Below are positions 42,132 through 56,000 of a stretch of DNA of 64,000 nt, one piece after another. Below the pieces are notes generated by a model, which saw nothing but the letters and a program-made list of their open reading frames with translations, searched no databases and was not told the origin of the DNA. Origin of the DNA: Ascidia mentula (taxonomy: Eukaryota; Chordata; Ascidiacea; Phlebobranchia; Ascidiidae). Position 1 is the first letter of the stretch. The number at the start of each line of letters is the position of its first letter. The stretch lies in contig OX387197.1 of the NCBI GenBank assembly GCA_947561715.1, positions 11,715,001 through 11,779,000 of the forward strand, in the 5' to 3' direction. The position numbers and the translations under genes were made by a program.

Positions 42132-43021
42132 CGCTGAATATACTGCATGGAAATAATCTTTGATCAAAAATGTTCCTCCGTTAAATATATTTTGTTCTTC
42201 GGCATCGCAACTCGTCAAATAATGTCCCTTGTCATCAGTTCCTTTTTGTAATTTATTCTTACATTTTATTACCTTAGTAAACAATAGAATTTGCGGGATC
42301 GAATCCTAACACTGACAGCGCTAACTAACGTGCAATAAGCCTTTCAAAGTTTGGAATTGTGCTGCGTCGTCGGGATTTAAGCACGTATACACCGGTTTTA
42401 ATCAAACGCCCAGAAGGGGGTGTAACGTTATGCCCAACACAGATTATACTATAGTCTATTGGCTGGTTGGAAAATCGATTGATAAAAGAAAATGGCAGCA
42501 GCAACCATCAAGAATATTTTCATCCAGGAAGAGCCACTGTGAAGTATAAAAAATTTTCCCTGGCCACAAAATAAATTTTGAGTAAAAATCGTGGTGAAAA
42601 CTTGAGCTCAGCCCATGATTGGTTGCTGTAAACGATAGTTTCTTTATTACACGTTTACGTTTAACAAAGTAACCTTTCATGGCACAGTGCAACGCTTAGA
42701 ATATCAACCTACGATAACCGCATATTTTGAATTTTGTATGGCATTTCACACTAATGGTTATGAGATGGACTAAATAAGGGATAAATACTTCCACGAAACA
42801 GTGACCCACTTTCAAATAATAATATATGCTTTTCTTAATTGCCTACCAACTTGCCTAAAACATTCAACATGAACTTGATAACCTTAAATAAAAGGAACCA
42901 AAACAACCTGCGACCCATTGTAGACTCTATCCTTTGTATTCGAACATTGTTTTTTCAGAACATAAAGAAAACAAAATGCAAATTGTTAAGATACGAAAAA
43001 ATATTAAAATCATTTTCATAT
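42132..43021. other. Convergent intergenic region
   Basis: This lies between the unrecognised membrane-protein gene (plus) and NDUFA12 (minus). It is AT-rich, holds 3' UTRs and shows no coding exon or defined repeat. Confidence 0.55.
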
Positions 43022-44610
43022 TTATTCAGGTTTCCAGGTCTCAATTTTAGGTTTGGTTGTTGAGTAAGGAACATAACATTCTTTGGTTCCAGTCATGTTA
43101 CGTTTGTGTTTGATAAGAAAGGGTCTAGATGTTGGGGGAACTTTTGTCGGTGGGTCGTCAGTCATGTAATGTAGCCAGCGATGCCTAAACACATGACAAA
43201 AAGTTACTCAGTGGTGCTGAGACAAATCCAACTGCTTTGAAAACATATATATAACTTTTATATTCAGTAATATGGGTAAGTTTAATCAACTATAAAATGT
43301 TTTGAACTTTATAAAATTGTAGGCTTTTCATGTTGTGTTTATGAGATCCCAAAGGAATTAAAATAGATACAATCTTATTGCTACCATTCAATAATGTGAA
43401 ACTTTTAAATTGAAGTCCGCTAATTTATTAATGTCTAAAAATCGATTTCGCCAGCACAGATATTCTTAGTTTCTTATTCAAATAGAATTCATAAGATGGC
43501 TTCAAATTGAAACTTAATCTAAAAGTTTTACTTTTTTGACTACTTATCAACATAAATTGGTGTCGCTGAAAGAATGATAATGCCTAGTAGAGGGACAGAT
43601 TCTGGCAAAATTATGGAACCAGTTTTATTACTACTAGTATTGTTTATGAATTACAAAATAACCAAAACTTACCATTCAGGTGTGACCTGGCTAGCATTGT
43701 AATCCCACATTTGATTCCATGTCTCTTTGTTATAATCTACCCAACGATTTCTTCCAACAAAATATCGGTTGTTTTCATAGTATTTGTTGCCCAGCTCATC
43801 TGTGCCAATGAGAGTTCCATGTTTAGGCTCATTAAACCTACAAACACAATTAATGTAATAGCTCTTTTATAGTCAATTGAACCATTTGCTTAAAATTAAA
43901 GCAGTTTTAATGCACCCAAACGCTATAAAAGTGTTTTTAGTTACAAAAAAATACGGTTTTAGACATAATATGATTGTAATTGACTAATCTGGCAGATTGG
44001 TGTAGATCAGTGGTTCGCAACCTTTTAACACTTGGGGCTCAGTAAAATTTCAAACAAGCATGTGACAAAAAAATTTACACATATATCATTGGGCCATGGG
44101 TAACGACATTAATCGAGACCAGAGGTTGAAATACAATGACACAAAAACATGAATGTAGGGATGATGTTATGCAGCAAATATGGTCAAAAATTGTTTCACC
44201 ACATTGTGGGACAATAAAATGGCGGGACTTACTATCTAACAAATTTTGGATACAAGCCAGTACTCTATGCAGAGGTTATCACTTAGTTATCTATAGTTTT
44301 GTAATTTTTTATGTATGTACAAGATTTAGTCTCCCCTGACAGTTCTGCAAGGATATATTTATGTGGTGCAACTTGGTAATATCCAATATATAAATGAGAA
44401 GTTGAGTTTTCTGTCCCCTTGCAATTTTCGCTGTGCAATACCTGTATGTAACTCATAAGCAAATCGGACCCACCTTGCCCAGTGTACTAGGAAGCCTCTT
44501 ATGACCGGAAAATATCCACCATCATTTGCTCGGCTATGGCGTACAGTTTTTACAACTTCTTGCCAAGGAACAACGAATTGACGGTGCAGAAGTTTCAGTA
44601 AACTTCCCAT
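43022..44610 (-). CDS. NDUFA12: NADH:ubiquinone oxidoreductase subunit A12 (complex I)
   Basis: This is an accessory complex I subunit (B17.2) of the mitochondrial inner membrane. Exons 44474-44610, 43673-43837 and 43022-43184 splice to 154 residues. Family signatures are [47 protein letters not shown] and the terminal [17 protein letters not shown]. The N-terminal exon is less conserved, as in other species. Both introns have clean GT-AG ends. An hAT-like end fragment (44008) lies in the first intron. Confidence 0.96.
44008..44100 (+). repeat. hAT-like end fragment in NDUFA12 intron
   Basis: CAGTGGTTCGCAACCTTTTA is a typical hAT-type terminus, followed by ACTTGGGGCTC. No matching inverted end was found downstream. 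It is truncated or decayed. Confidence 0.45.
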
Positions 44611-45862
44611 TTCTTTACGTCATCTACGTACCCAATTCAACAAAACTAAAGCACAACAAAACCAAAGTCGGCAAAATTTTTAACGAACACAACCTCGCTG
44701 ATCGCTGTTTTTGTGAAGGAACGGTACAGAACCTTTCTGGCATTGTTTGAAACTAAAGTGGAAGGATAAACTATTATAATAAAAACTCTATGGAACAATA
44801 CCAAGCGTGTGTTTATTTCTATCCCATGTAAAAACTGCCAAATGCAATTCCATTGGTGCGTACTTCATAATAATAAGAAGTCTACGTTATCTGACTGTAT
44901 ACACTACAGGGTGAAACAAAAATTAAACACAATTATTTTAACCAACCGTTTCATTTTATACATATGACTGGAGGTCATGCTTTAGCACAGAATCACTATC
45001 GCATTTTAATGAAAATTTTATGTAGGTTAGTTAAATTACCAAGATTTCGCAAAGTAATCAAGCAGGTGTTTGTGAAGCGGGTTAATCATTAGTGCCTAAA
45101 AGAAAAAAGTTTTCCCACTAGAAAATACCATCCCAGCCTGATTTCACCTCTGTTTGTGCAGTCCTCTAACTCAAATATAGTGGAAACATTCGTAACATTT
45201 CCACAACTAAAAACAACGAAGGGCACATTGCAAGGGCCTACAATATTTTTTTGTATAAGGTATAGTAATAATCAGTTAATATTTGTAACATGAAACGTTG
45301 ACTAGTATAAGCTATCCCTTTTAAAGAAAACAATTGTCAGCCAATCACACCGACAGAAATTCACCACCGTCACAGATCAACGCGTTTAAAACAAATCGCT
45401 CAGACGTGACCTAAACGCTTCGTGCGGAAGCCGTCACACGATTGCTGTTGGTTACATCAGCTAAAGTTCGCAATGACGTCCCCGGCCGTCTGGCGTCATT
45501 GATTGCGTCACTTTATGATGCAAACGAACGAAAATGTCTGTGCTGGTGTATAAATGTGCTGCAAAGATGAGTTTCTTTACAAATAAATTGTGTGCTTGCC
45601 TGTAAAAGAACGAATGTTACGTCGACTTCTGAATAGCTTTCTTATATCTGCTTAAAACCTGTTTCAGCAATATTGACATGATTTAGTAAAAATGTCCTTT
45701 TTAGCTACAATCGATAAAGGAATGTCAAACTTAAAATTGAGAATGTCAGTTGTGGCATGTAAAGTAAACATGCTAATATTCAACAGGTTTCAACAGGCTT
45801 TTGCTCTTGTCAAGAGCGATATTGCATAGAATATTTGTTTAACAGTTTGACTTAAGTCCAAG
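44611..45862. other. 5' region between NDUFA12 and the P450 gene
   Basis: Divergent promoters must lie here. A TATAAAT (45549) preceded by CpG-rich sequence with a CRE-like TGACGTCC (45474) is a candidate P450 core promoter. An acceptor-like TTTGTTTAACAG ends at 45845, 17 bp before the P450 ATG. No coding exon was seen. Confidence 0.4.
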
Positions 45863-48655
45863 ATGGATGTAGAAATGTTTGTGTCATCGGCCTTGGTTAC
45901 TGAAGCAGTTTTGTGCGTTGTGGTTTTTCTCTTGGCATATCACTGGTATAAAAGACCGAAGGACTTTCCACCTGGGCCACGAGGTTTACCAATTGTTGGA
46001 GTTCTTCCTTTTGTTGGAAAATACCCCGAACGTACAATTGCAAAATGGAGCAAAACTTATGGACCTATTATGTCTTTACGAATGGGTTCGGAAGACTGGG
46101 TGGTTTTAAACGATTATGAAACAATCAATGAGGTACGTTATGGGCAAGATAACATTGAGGATACTAAATATCAGCGTTGAAACATTTCGCAAATGATTAA
46201 ACCATCTGAAGTGTTAGTTAAAGCACGTATACTTGATAATAAGCAAAACTTTTAAATCGGATAAAAAACAGACAACTTTTGGTAACTAATTCTCATCAAA
46301 GAAACTTTAATTCTTGTGTTAAGAACATTAATTATCCCGAAAAACTTCGGCCATGCTAGCATTTAAGGTATTGTTTCATTGCGCTGCATCAAAAAAGCGT
46401 TTTTTAATTTTTGTAACGTCCATTGAAAGCCACTTGAAACTCGATCTTTTAATACATTTTGTTTGCAATGGCATATACATAAAGCGTATACTTTGCATGA
46501 AGTTTATGTCTACGTACAGCACCAAGTCCGCGTAAGTTTTGTTCCAAACTATAGTATTTAAAACCAACGTTTTTTAATTCAGTTTTTATATTTTAGGCCT
46601 TAGTAAAAAGAAAGAACGTGTTTTCGGGTCGACCGAGAATTCCTATGCTGGAGCAAATTCATCAAAATCATGGGATTGTGTTCGTAGATGACGGTCCTTC
46701 GTGGAAATCACAGCGGAAATTCGGTTTGACAACTTTGCGTGGGTACGCGTTATCTACACCACATTTTTTCGTCACATCATTAAAAAATAATGCATAAACA
46801 TTATGTTAACAAATAAGGTCAATGAAGGCTGTTGCATAACAGCCGAAACGTTGAGAAACGTAAATAAAATAAAGTTTGCCAGAAGGGCAGTATTCAGCAA
46901 TAAAATATGCCTGGCAGCATCAGTAACAATTTAAATAAGGTCAATACAGTACAGCGTAACTGATGTGTTTAGATTTGGAGTTGGCAAACGCAGCATGGAA
47001 GAACGTGTGCAAGAAGAAGTTGTATATTTGTGTGATGCGATACAGACCCATGAAGGAAAGCCATTCGACATATTGGTAATATCGTCATCATATGTTGTTT
47101 ATAAAGACTTGAATGCAAAGCAATAATTGGAATATTTTACATCTCGAAATACAGGTGCAACTCTCCAACGCCGTTTCAAACAACATCTGCAGCGTGATTT
47201 GCGGCAAAAGGTTTGGATACGATGACAAACTATTTGCTGAAGTTATGTACCGTTTAAACAGAGGGTAACTGCAGATAAACCAGCCTTTTTCAAATTGTTT
47301 TCAAAAACATTTGTTAATTTATAGGTTTACTGATCCTGATGCAAGTTTCGCTCTAAATTTTCTTATTTTTGCACCATTTCTTGTCCACTTTCCGCCTTTT
47401 TCTCGGCACAACAAAGAGTTAATGGATGACGTTCACTTCATCATAGGTAATTTGTTACAGAATATTTGTTTTCCTTTTCACTGACATCAGCTCTAATTAA
47501 TTAAACAGGATTTTTGAAGCAAATTATATCAGAGCACAAATCTTCGTTTGACCGCGAAAATATCCGGGATTTCGTCGACGCATTTATTGATGGAATGGAA
47601 AATGGCAAAGATGAAAACTTCACAGTAAATATTGGTTGAATTTGGACCAATGAACACAAATTTAGTCTGATAACAGCATTACTCTATGTAGGAACTTCAG
47701 TTGTTGCAGTACATTCGAGACTTGTTTGTGGCCGGGACAGAAACAACCACAAGCACATTACGGTGGTCTATCCTTGCTATGATCCATTATCCAAACACAC
47801 AAAAGAAACTCGATGAGGAAATTTCGAAGAATTTGGGTAGGTTTTAAGATTTTATGTCTTTGTTGTGACTTAATCTGACAGCAAGCTGTCACGTGACATG
47901 ATCGGTTGTCACAGACATCCAATAAAGCTTCGAAGTATTACACTCTACAAGAAACACGATATTTATGCACCCGTTTTAGTAACATATTGGGAAACATTTT
48001 GGCTTCATGTTTTAATGTCAGAAAAGATTGTTAGCATTAGCATACAAAATCATGAAGCAAACCACCCTTTATTTGATTTTAGCGGAGATTATCGTTTTGT
48101 TACAGGACCCGATGCAATGGTAACGATGCATCATAAAGTTGACCTACCCTACACTTGCGCTTTCATGGAAGAAATTTATAGATTCCGTACCCTTGTACCG
48201 CTTAACGTTCCACACAAAACTTCTGTGGATGTAACGCTTAATGGATATTATATTCCCAAAAACACACAGGTACAATTAGTAAATACAAAGAAAAAATATC
48301 AAACAGCTTTGCCTTAACCAACACAATTTACCTTTAGATCAGTAGCAATTTATGGGCAGTCCACAACGATCCAACAGTATTCAAAAACCCTGAACAATTC
48401 CGACCAGAACGTCACCTCGATGAGAAAGGAATGTTTGTGAAGTCAAACCGAGTTATTCCGTTCTCGGTTGGACCTCGTCATTGTTTGGGGGAGCAACTGG
48501 CCAGGATGGAAGTTTTTATTTTTTTGGTTTCTTTGGTTCAAAAGTTCGAGTTCAAAGCGAACCCTGAAGATGGGGAATTACCCGATATTGATAAAGGATC
48601 GAGTGGCACAGCTTTCGTGCCACTCAAGTTCAAGGTTATCGCTTTGGAGAGATAA
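45863..48655 (+). CDS. CYP2-clan cytochrome P450
   Basis: This is a haem-thiolate monooxygenase, ER-anchored. Nine exons: 45863-46132, 46597-46742, 46973-47075, 47155-47264, 47325-47446, 47509-47624, 47692-47836, 48106-48269 and 48338-48655, giving about 497 residues. An N-terminal anchor (VLCVVVFLLAYHWY) is followed by the hinge FPPGPRGLPIVG. The I-helix is AGTETTTSTLRWS, the K-helix ExxR is in FMEEIYRFRT, the PERF-like motif is FRPERHLDEKG, and the haem loop is FSVGPRHCLGEQLARME with the axial Cys. All hallmarks are intact, so an active enzyme is expected. The substrate is unknown. Nine exons in these positions are typical of the CYP2 clan. Intron 2 carries a Penelope/hammerhead-like motif. 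Confidence 0.93.
46762..46950 (+). repeat. Hammerhead-like / Penelope-like motif in P450 intron 2
   Basis: A perfect 7-bp stem GGCTGTT-GCAT-AACAGCC (46827-46844) is directly followed by GAAACG and preceded by AATGAA. This mimics helix II plus the GAAA core of hammerhead ribozymes found in Penelope-like terminal repeats. The CUGANGA core is degenerate (TCAATGA). AATAAAATAAA follows. Confidence 0.4.
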
Positions 48656-50053
48656 CCAGCAGAAGCGACATTCAACGTATAGTGTGTTGCTTGTGTGACC
48701 TCATAATTTGTTACAATTTAACAGATTTGTGTTGTTTGTTGTTTTTCACGCAATCCTGGTCATTAATTGAATAAACTTTTAGCACACCAAATCCTGCTAA
48801 TACAATCAAATTTGCCTTTAAATATTATGCTGTAATTACGCCAAAAATGTGAGGTTATGCTTACCAAGCGAGTGTTATTTGACTATATCTTCATGTGTTC
48901 GGACACATAGAAATTATGGCTGAATATTTGTTGTTGAGGTATTTAGGATTGTCTCAAACATTTAATTAAACAGGAATTAGAGTGTTCAAATACAAGCTAG
49001 GAACGTTGCCCCAAAGATCGATAGAAACAGGACGGTTTTTAAACACGCAGGGGCATGATTGTTAAAACGAGATATTAATATCACAAAAAATGTTTCGTCT
49101 GATAAATTTCTTTCACATGCCAAACTTTGCAACCCATCGGCTGGAAAACGCTACACAGGAAACGATGTCTTCGTCGACATACTCTGCTGCTTGATAATGG
49201 CACCAGTTTTTTTTAGATGCACCCAGTCAATATTTTGCGAACATCGTCAGTGCGCAATACAAATCAATGCGACCTGGCAAAATAAAAGCTTCAATTTTGT
49301 CAACCAAAAGTGTTGTTATTTTGCATATAACTACCAATCATGTTTGAGCACTGAGTCATTAACACATTACACTGACGATTTTATGTAGAAGTATTTTAGG
49401 TTATGTTACCAAGATGTCGACATATCGAGTACGTTAAGGCCAAATGTAAGTAACCATGTAGGTGTTTGTGCTGATGGAGTTAAACTATAATCATAGTGCC
49501 TTAAATTAACCAAAGTTAGGTTCATCACAAGAAAAACCCCATCTCATCAAAACTGCATGGGTGATTTTAAACAGAAATAAACGCGCCAATGGGTACTATG
49601 GGTTACTATTACTCTATTTTTGGGAACTTAACTCACGGTTTTACAAATCCTTAAAATATACAATATAGCCATTGAAAATGATTCGTTAAAAGTGCACAAC
49701 ACTAAATATTTTTGGGTTGACTGAACATGTGATTGCTTCCTATCGACAGAAAGTGTAAACGTTTCGAGCCAGCAATTTCTGACATTTCGGCTGTTTCTTC
49801 AAACGAGCAAGTTCAATTTAGAAGTTTTTAGAAGCAAAGCCTTTGTACACTGATTTTCTGGAGGAAATTGTACGATTTTCAGTTGTTTTACAGCAAGCAT
49901 TTTTACTAAACAAGCAATGTATGAAAACAAAGCCAAATATTGTGGGCAGCCGTCCATATTATATTTCGTTGTAAAAGTTACAGTGTTAATAAGGGTACAA
50001 TGCTAAATACTACATCAGGATTAAGGGTTTATTTACAAAGATAAAGAACTTCA
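48656..50053. other. Convergent intergenic region
   Basis: This lies between the 3' ends of the P450 (plus) and ZNFX1 (minus) genes. It contains an AATAAA at 48770. The 109-aa open frame 49059-49388 has no family features. No repeat is defined. Confidence 0.5.
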
Positions 50054-53000
50054 CTACAAAAAACGATCCTGCAAAAACTCAGCAGGAATATTCATGTTTA
50101 ACGGATCGAAAGCAGGTATCGTTGCGCCGTCCATTTCACCGGCAAGTTGGTTTCCTTCATCAAGACGATGAGAGACGCCTCCTGCAACAATACATAAAAC
50201 TTCCTTTACCTGGTGGACTCGTAAAGACGAAAAATTCCAGAGAACTTTGTTGACAAACCGATATTTTCTTTGCATTCTGGACATCGGCTTCGTTCTGTTG
50301 CACCACCACATTCCCCGATTGCATACACGTGACCATTCTTGCACTTGTACCAGTGACCTTTGCTCAAGCTCATCGCTGTCACAATCATGGACCGTTCCTC
50401 CTCCGAAATTCCCAACCCAGAAAACAACATGGGATTCTGAAAAGCGAAGGATATTGAATTATTCCTGGGAATAACTTACAAGTTTCCGTAACTATACCTG
50501 TATCTTAATGTCCTTCAAATACTTTTCAACTTTCTCCTGTTTATCTTGCGAGTATGGTGAGAAATCTCTGAAAAGCATTTGTTCGATCTTGTCCATTTTA
50601 TCACGACCCCTGAAAGTTGGGTGCATATCAGTCAGTATGTACTACAAATGCATTTTGACTGAACAAAAATGAGCTTTTACTTAGAAATAGACGGTTTAAT
50701 TTTCAGAAAGACAACGCATTGCTTCAGTCTCATTAATTCGCGCTCCAAATCGTCAGTTTCTTGATCGGAAAAATTGTTTCTTTTTTTCATCAACCAAGCA
50801 GAGATTTGTCGACAGCTTGCCTCAAATTCCTTCCATAATCCTGGAACAGCACAAAAACAAATTTAATATAAGTGGAATACTTTATTACCTTTAAGCAAAT
50901 CACCTGGCGATGACGAATATGTTATATGCTGGGACTTTCGGTCATTCAGCTTATTTTGAAACTCTGCCAAACGACTTAATCCTCTAAATTTCACTTCGGC
51001 AACGTGGATATCGGTGGTAGTTTTAGATCGTTTCTAAAAAAAGGGCCGTCACGTTCCTGGCCACAGTCACTAAAATATACCCTAAACTAACCTCGTGTAA
51101 TTCGTCAATGAGAATGTCATGCTCATTTTTGTAGTAACGTCCAATGTACTCATCGGTTTTGACCTCTCTTAGCATGCCAAGTCTTTTGGTACTTACATCA
51201 TGTGCGTTGCCAGCAATTTTAATTTTTACTTGATTAATCGATCTGCATATGTAACAAAGTTACAGCTTAAAAAAATATAATCCAATAAATTACAAAATAA
51301 GATAACTTTTATGATATTAGTGCGATAAAAGGGAAATGATGGAGCAAACTGTTATTTACGTACTCTAGCTGCTTGTTAACAATATTTCCGTATCTCCTTG
51401 ACTTTTTAATTGCAGTTTTGCATTGTGGGCATTCCTTGAGAGCAATACCCATGGAATCATTTTCTTTGTCATTGTCTTGATTTATCCATGTATCAAGTCC
51501 TTGGTAGGTAAAAATGTGATTGCAGTCCTCCAGTTGAACAAACCTTCATATATCACAGTTAAAATACATTAGTTACGCAAATACCAGCATTTTTTTATAC
51601 CTAGCATCCTTTTCATCTTCATCACCAAAAAAGATCTCCGTAACTTTATCCTTATCACAAACCCGACAGAGTTTGGGGCACGGCTCCCCACACAATCCAA
51701 TGCATGGATGGCCACATTCCTTTAATTCCTAGTTTAATACATGCAAAAAATTCGTCCTACTAATAAATGCTCTGTTCTATATACTTGTTCTAAGATTACC
51801 AGTTATTAAATTTATATTTACCGGACACGGTCTGTTGCACGGAGGTCTGTCACATGGTTCGGAGCATAGCTTTGTACAAGTATAATGTTGACACTTCCAA
51901 CCACACTTTTCACTGTGACGACATTCTTAATAAATTATTTCAGCCAAACAGCAAAATTACGCAACTCTGTAATCTACTTACACGCATGGCTGGCACGGCT
52001 CCGAACATTTTTTCTGACACTTGCTGTGTTCACATCTCGTGGTACACTTTTTGGTACATGGCGGACAGTTTTGTGCGCAGGTCACTAGGCATGTGTGACC
52101 ACATATAAGGGATCGACCACACTTTTGCTTGCATCTATCATGGATGCGACCCTAATAAATGCAATTGCAATTAATGACTAAAGCAATTTGTGACAGAAAG
52201 TTATTGTATGCAGTAAAGATCTCAAAAGGTTTTGTGAAAAAGTGGGCCTATATGGAAAAATGCAATCCCTTAGAGAAAAGGTAACCTAAAGAAAATCCGT
52301 GTAAATGTTTTTTTTTTTGATTATACGCAAAACTAAACCAGCATGTAGATAGAAACCAACTCAGCTTGTGTGTTAAAGTTTGTGAAAGATTTTAACGTTT
52401 TATTTAATGACAGAGATACCTAGAAAAAGGTGACAAAAATCAACAACGTGTACCTTGATTTATTGCAAGCTTTACCTGAAAACAAGAGACGCAAGTTCCC
52501 TTGCAATAATGTTCACATTTCAACATCACATTGCACTTTTCCTTGCAACGACTTTTATCCGGACTAGTAGACGAATGACATGGAACTTTTATTTCATGCC
52601 CACATGGAGAATCAACTGAAAACAAAGTAGCAATACATTATTGACCCATCGAATAAATTGTAAAATATATTTAAGACCCGAATAGTCAGATGTATATTAA
52701 CAACTTACCCGTCACCAAAGTCATGCACTCTTTAGTACAAGGACCACCACATATCCCTGCGCACTTGTGATCGCAATCTAATATTTCGGAACATGGCATT
52801 TTACATTCAAAAGTGGCTGGATCTTGATAACATGGAACTTCTTGTTGGTGATAGCAAGTAGGTATTGTCTGCAATTTACCACGTAAGAAAATGAATAACT
52901 TACAAACAAAAAATTTTAATTACTAAACAGTTTTTGGATACGGCCATATCACACTTCACAGAACGCGTCAACAATTAAATACCTTTGACACAGGTACTTT

Positions 53001-56000
53001 GCAATTCCCACAAGCCTGGTGACATTGTAGGCGACACTTATGACCTTGGGGGCATTTTTTGGGGCACGGTTTTCTACATTTGTACTTTGTATGTTCCTCA
53101 TCGTCTGGATGACAAGTTCGTGTGCAACGATGTCCACACTGGCGTCTAAATTCGCACGGTTTCCCACAACCACCTGTGGAAATAAGGACACATCCCAGAA
53201 TCTTTAGAATCAAACCGTCAATCAAATTAAAACAAAAGTTTCAATTGACACTCACCTTCAGGGACCTTGGTAAAGTCCATAGCAACAGCAGCGTGGGTGA
53301 TGTAGTCAGGATGATTTTGACATTGAAGCGGCATCGAAGTTCCGAATTGACCGTGGATTTTCAGCTTGTCCACAATGCGTCGCCACAATTCACTTTTTTT
53401 CTGGAGAATCTAAATTAGAAGAAATTTTGAATTAACAGATGATTAACTGGCGTGTAAAAACGATCGATGTTTTACCGTAAAATTTCCAATACAGAAAAGA
53501 CCCATCTTGGCACGGGACAACGCAACACACACACGGTTTTCAATTTTAAGAAATCCAATGCTTTCCTGAATGTGAATAGAGAAAACCAAACTGTCTGTCA
53601 GCTATCACACAAAATATTACGATTTACCTGTTCATTGCTTCGCACAAGCGACAATAGTATGATGTCGTTTTCCTCCCCTTGAAAATTGTCTACTGCAGTT
53701 ACACGAACGCCTTGGTGCAGTTTTCTTTTCATGATTCGTTTGAAAGCAAATAGTTGACCTTCAAAATTTTATGGAAAGTTTGGCGGATAAGTTATATTTG
53801 TATGATGGGTTTTGCTTTGGCCAGCACGGCCGGGCCACCTTTCGCCACATGCAACCCATCACCTCCCATCAGTGCGACTGGCTGCGATCCTACGGCAAAC
53901 GGTGATTCTCCGTGAGGAAATCACATTTACATGGGCGCCTGACTCGATAATCTTTATGGTTTTATCGGTGCCCATGCCATTTTATTTCTTTGTACATTGT
54001 TCATACGCGTAGTTGCTTTTTTTTCGCGAAATAAACAAGATTTGATTTGATATGTGTTGTTTAGGTCTACCTGTATATGCAGTGAGTATCGTGATTTGTT
54101 CAGGCCTATATCCTTGGCACAGTAAGTATTGACAGAGAGCAACCATGTAGTCTGCTTCGTGTTGATTGACCTGACATTGGAGGTGAATAAAACGAACGTA
54201 TTTGTACAAATAATGATGAGATGCACCTTGCTTCTACCGTCCGAAACACTTTGTTCCAGTTGTTCATGAGAAATAAAAAATACATTTTTTTGAACTCCTC
54301 TGATTTCATCATACATTTTTACACTGCTGTGATCAACCAAATCAGAATAAATGTCAATTCGAAGTAAATCGGCGATTTTCGGTCGCATTCTGTGTTGTAT
54401 TCGTAACCTGGTAAACGGTGATCCGTTTTTAATCTGCAGAAGAACAAACGATTTTTGTTTAGGTCAAGCATATAATTTACAAACACTTTACCATTCGTTC
54501 AAATAACGACACATCCAGGTTGTATTTTTCAGCAAGTTCAAAAACAGTAGGAGAAGGTTTAAGTTGTTGATGGTCGCCGATTAATATGAGATGTTCAGTA
54601 GATGCGGGCATTGATGTCACAATATGAGCTTCGAGAACCTCAGCAGCCTCTTCCACTATCACAATTTTCACCTAGAATAAGCATTGAGAGTTCGTTAGAT
54701 GCACGTTTATGGTTGTTGGTGGCGAACGTACCGGTAATTTGTGAATAATGTCACGGTATTTCGCCGCCCCTGTAGTAGTAATTCCAATGACATCAGCTTG
54801 TTCCAGAACTGCTTGATCCTCGAGTCTTTGTAATTCGTTCAAGGATTTGGCAATACGGTTGTATTGCACAATATGCTTGTCAACATCCTCCCTTAGTTTT
54901 TTGCGAAAATCAGCAACCCACCTCCTGTAATATAAAATGGAAATAAGTGGAATTTTTGAACTCAAAATAATCTTACGACCGTGGAAGACATTGTTATTAA
55001 ACGTTTTTTTCTTGCGCTTTGTATGACCTCACAACTAAATACTTACCGATAGAGCATCCATCTTTTCTTTGGGGGCAGTTTGTGAACATCCGTTAAGTAT
55101 TTCGCAGATTCGCTGGACATGGCATCAGTTTTTACAATTTCTTTCTTCAATTGCTGCTTTCTTCTTTTTTTCTCACTTTTTTGTACTTGCCACCCCTCTC
55201 CATCAGCGTCGTGATCCCCTTTTCATTTCAATATTTTTGTTTTGTGTCACAACATAAGTCTGCGCTGCTTACCTTCGATGCTATCAAAAGTTGCAGCAGA
55301 TATATCTTTGATCAGAGACTTTTTTTTCTTTTCTTTTTCTTCCAAGTTGTCGTTTTGTAATGTTTTAATTGCCATGTCCTCGTCTGTAATGGTACCAAAG
55401 AAAAGTTGTTGCTTATAAAGCTTGATTACAAACACCAATATGTTTATATTTTAGCTTGAAAATATTGTTTTACCTGACATTCTTTGCTCTTGCACCAAAG
55501 CTGCTTCTTCTTCGACTTCAAGTTCCTCATTTGACTCAGATTCATTTATATCAAGATTTTGTAGTGGTGGTGCGGTGAAGTCTAAAAGAATGTTTTTGTT
55601 CTGAATGTTCCAGTTACATATTTTGATAATTACCATTTGTTGATGAATTTTTTTCCAACCACAGCTTTGGGTTTCGATTTCCTAAAAAAATATTCTTTTA
55701 TTGTAGGAAATATATTATTTTTATTTTGGAAAATTAATCATTACAAAGAAAATTTATCAATGAGATTTTTGATATTAAAAGGTGTGGCGTCACTGTTTAA
55801 AGCAATATTTTTTATGTCCGACAAACTTATTTGAGACCAGAAAGCACTCAGTTGTAATATTAAATCTTTACCAAGCTTTGTTGGGATTATGGCAACACAA
55901 AATTAATATTGTGTAAGCTGTAGACAGATGGCCACTGTTTTGACCTAAAAGGTCTCAAAATTAATATGTTACACCTTTAAAAAACACAAAACAGCAATTA

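Noticed and set aside
42286..42312. GGGATCGAATCC, resembling a tRNA T-arm
   Set aside because: No A box, anticodon stem or acceptor stem could be matched in the preceding 70 bases.
49059..49388. 109-aa plus-strand open frame after the P450 gene
   Set aside because: No domain, signal or splice context; composition like random AT-rich sequence; lies in a convergent 3' region.
53122..53418. Plus-strand 98-aa frame
   Set aside because: Shadow of the ZNFX1 NFX1-finger and helicase-end exons on the opposite strand.
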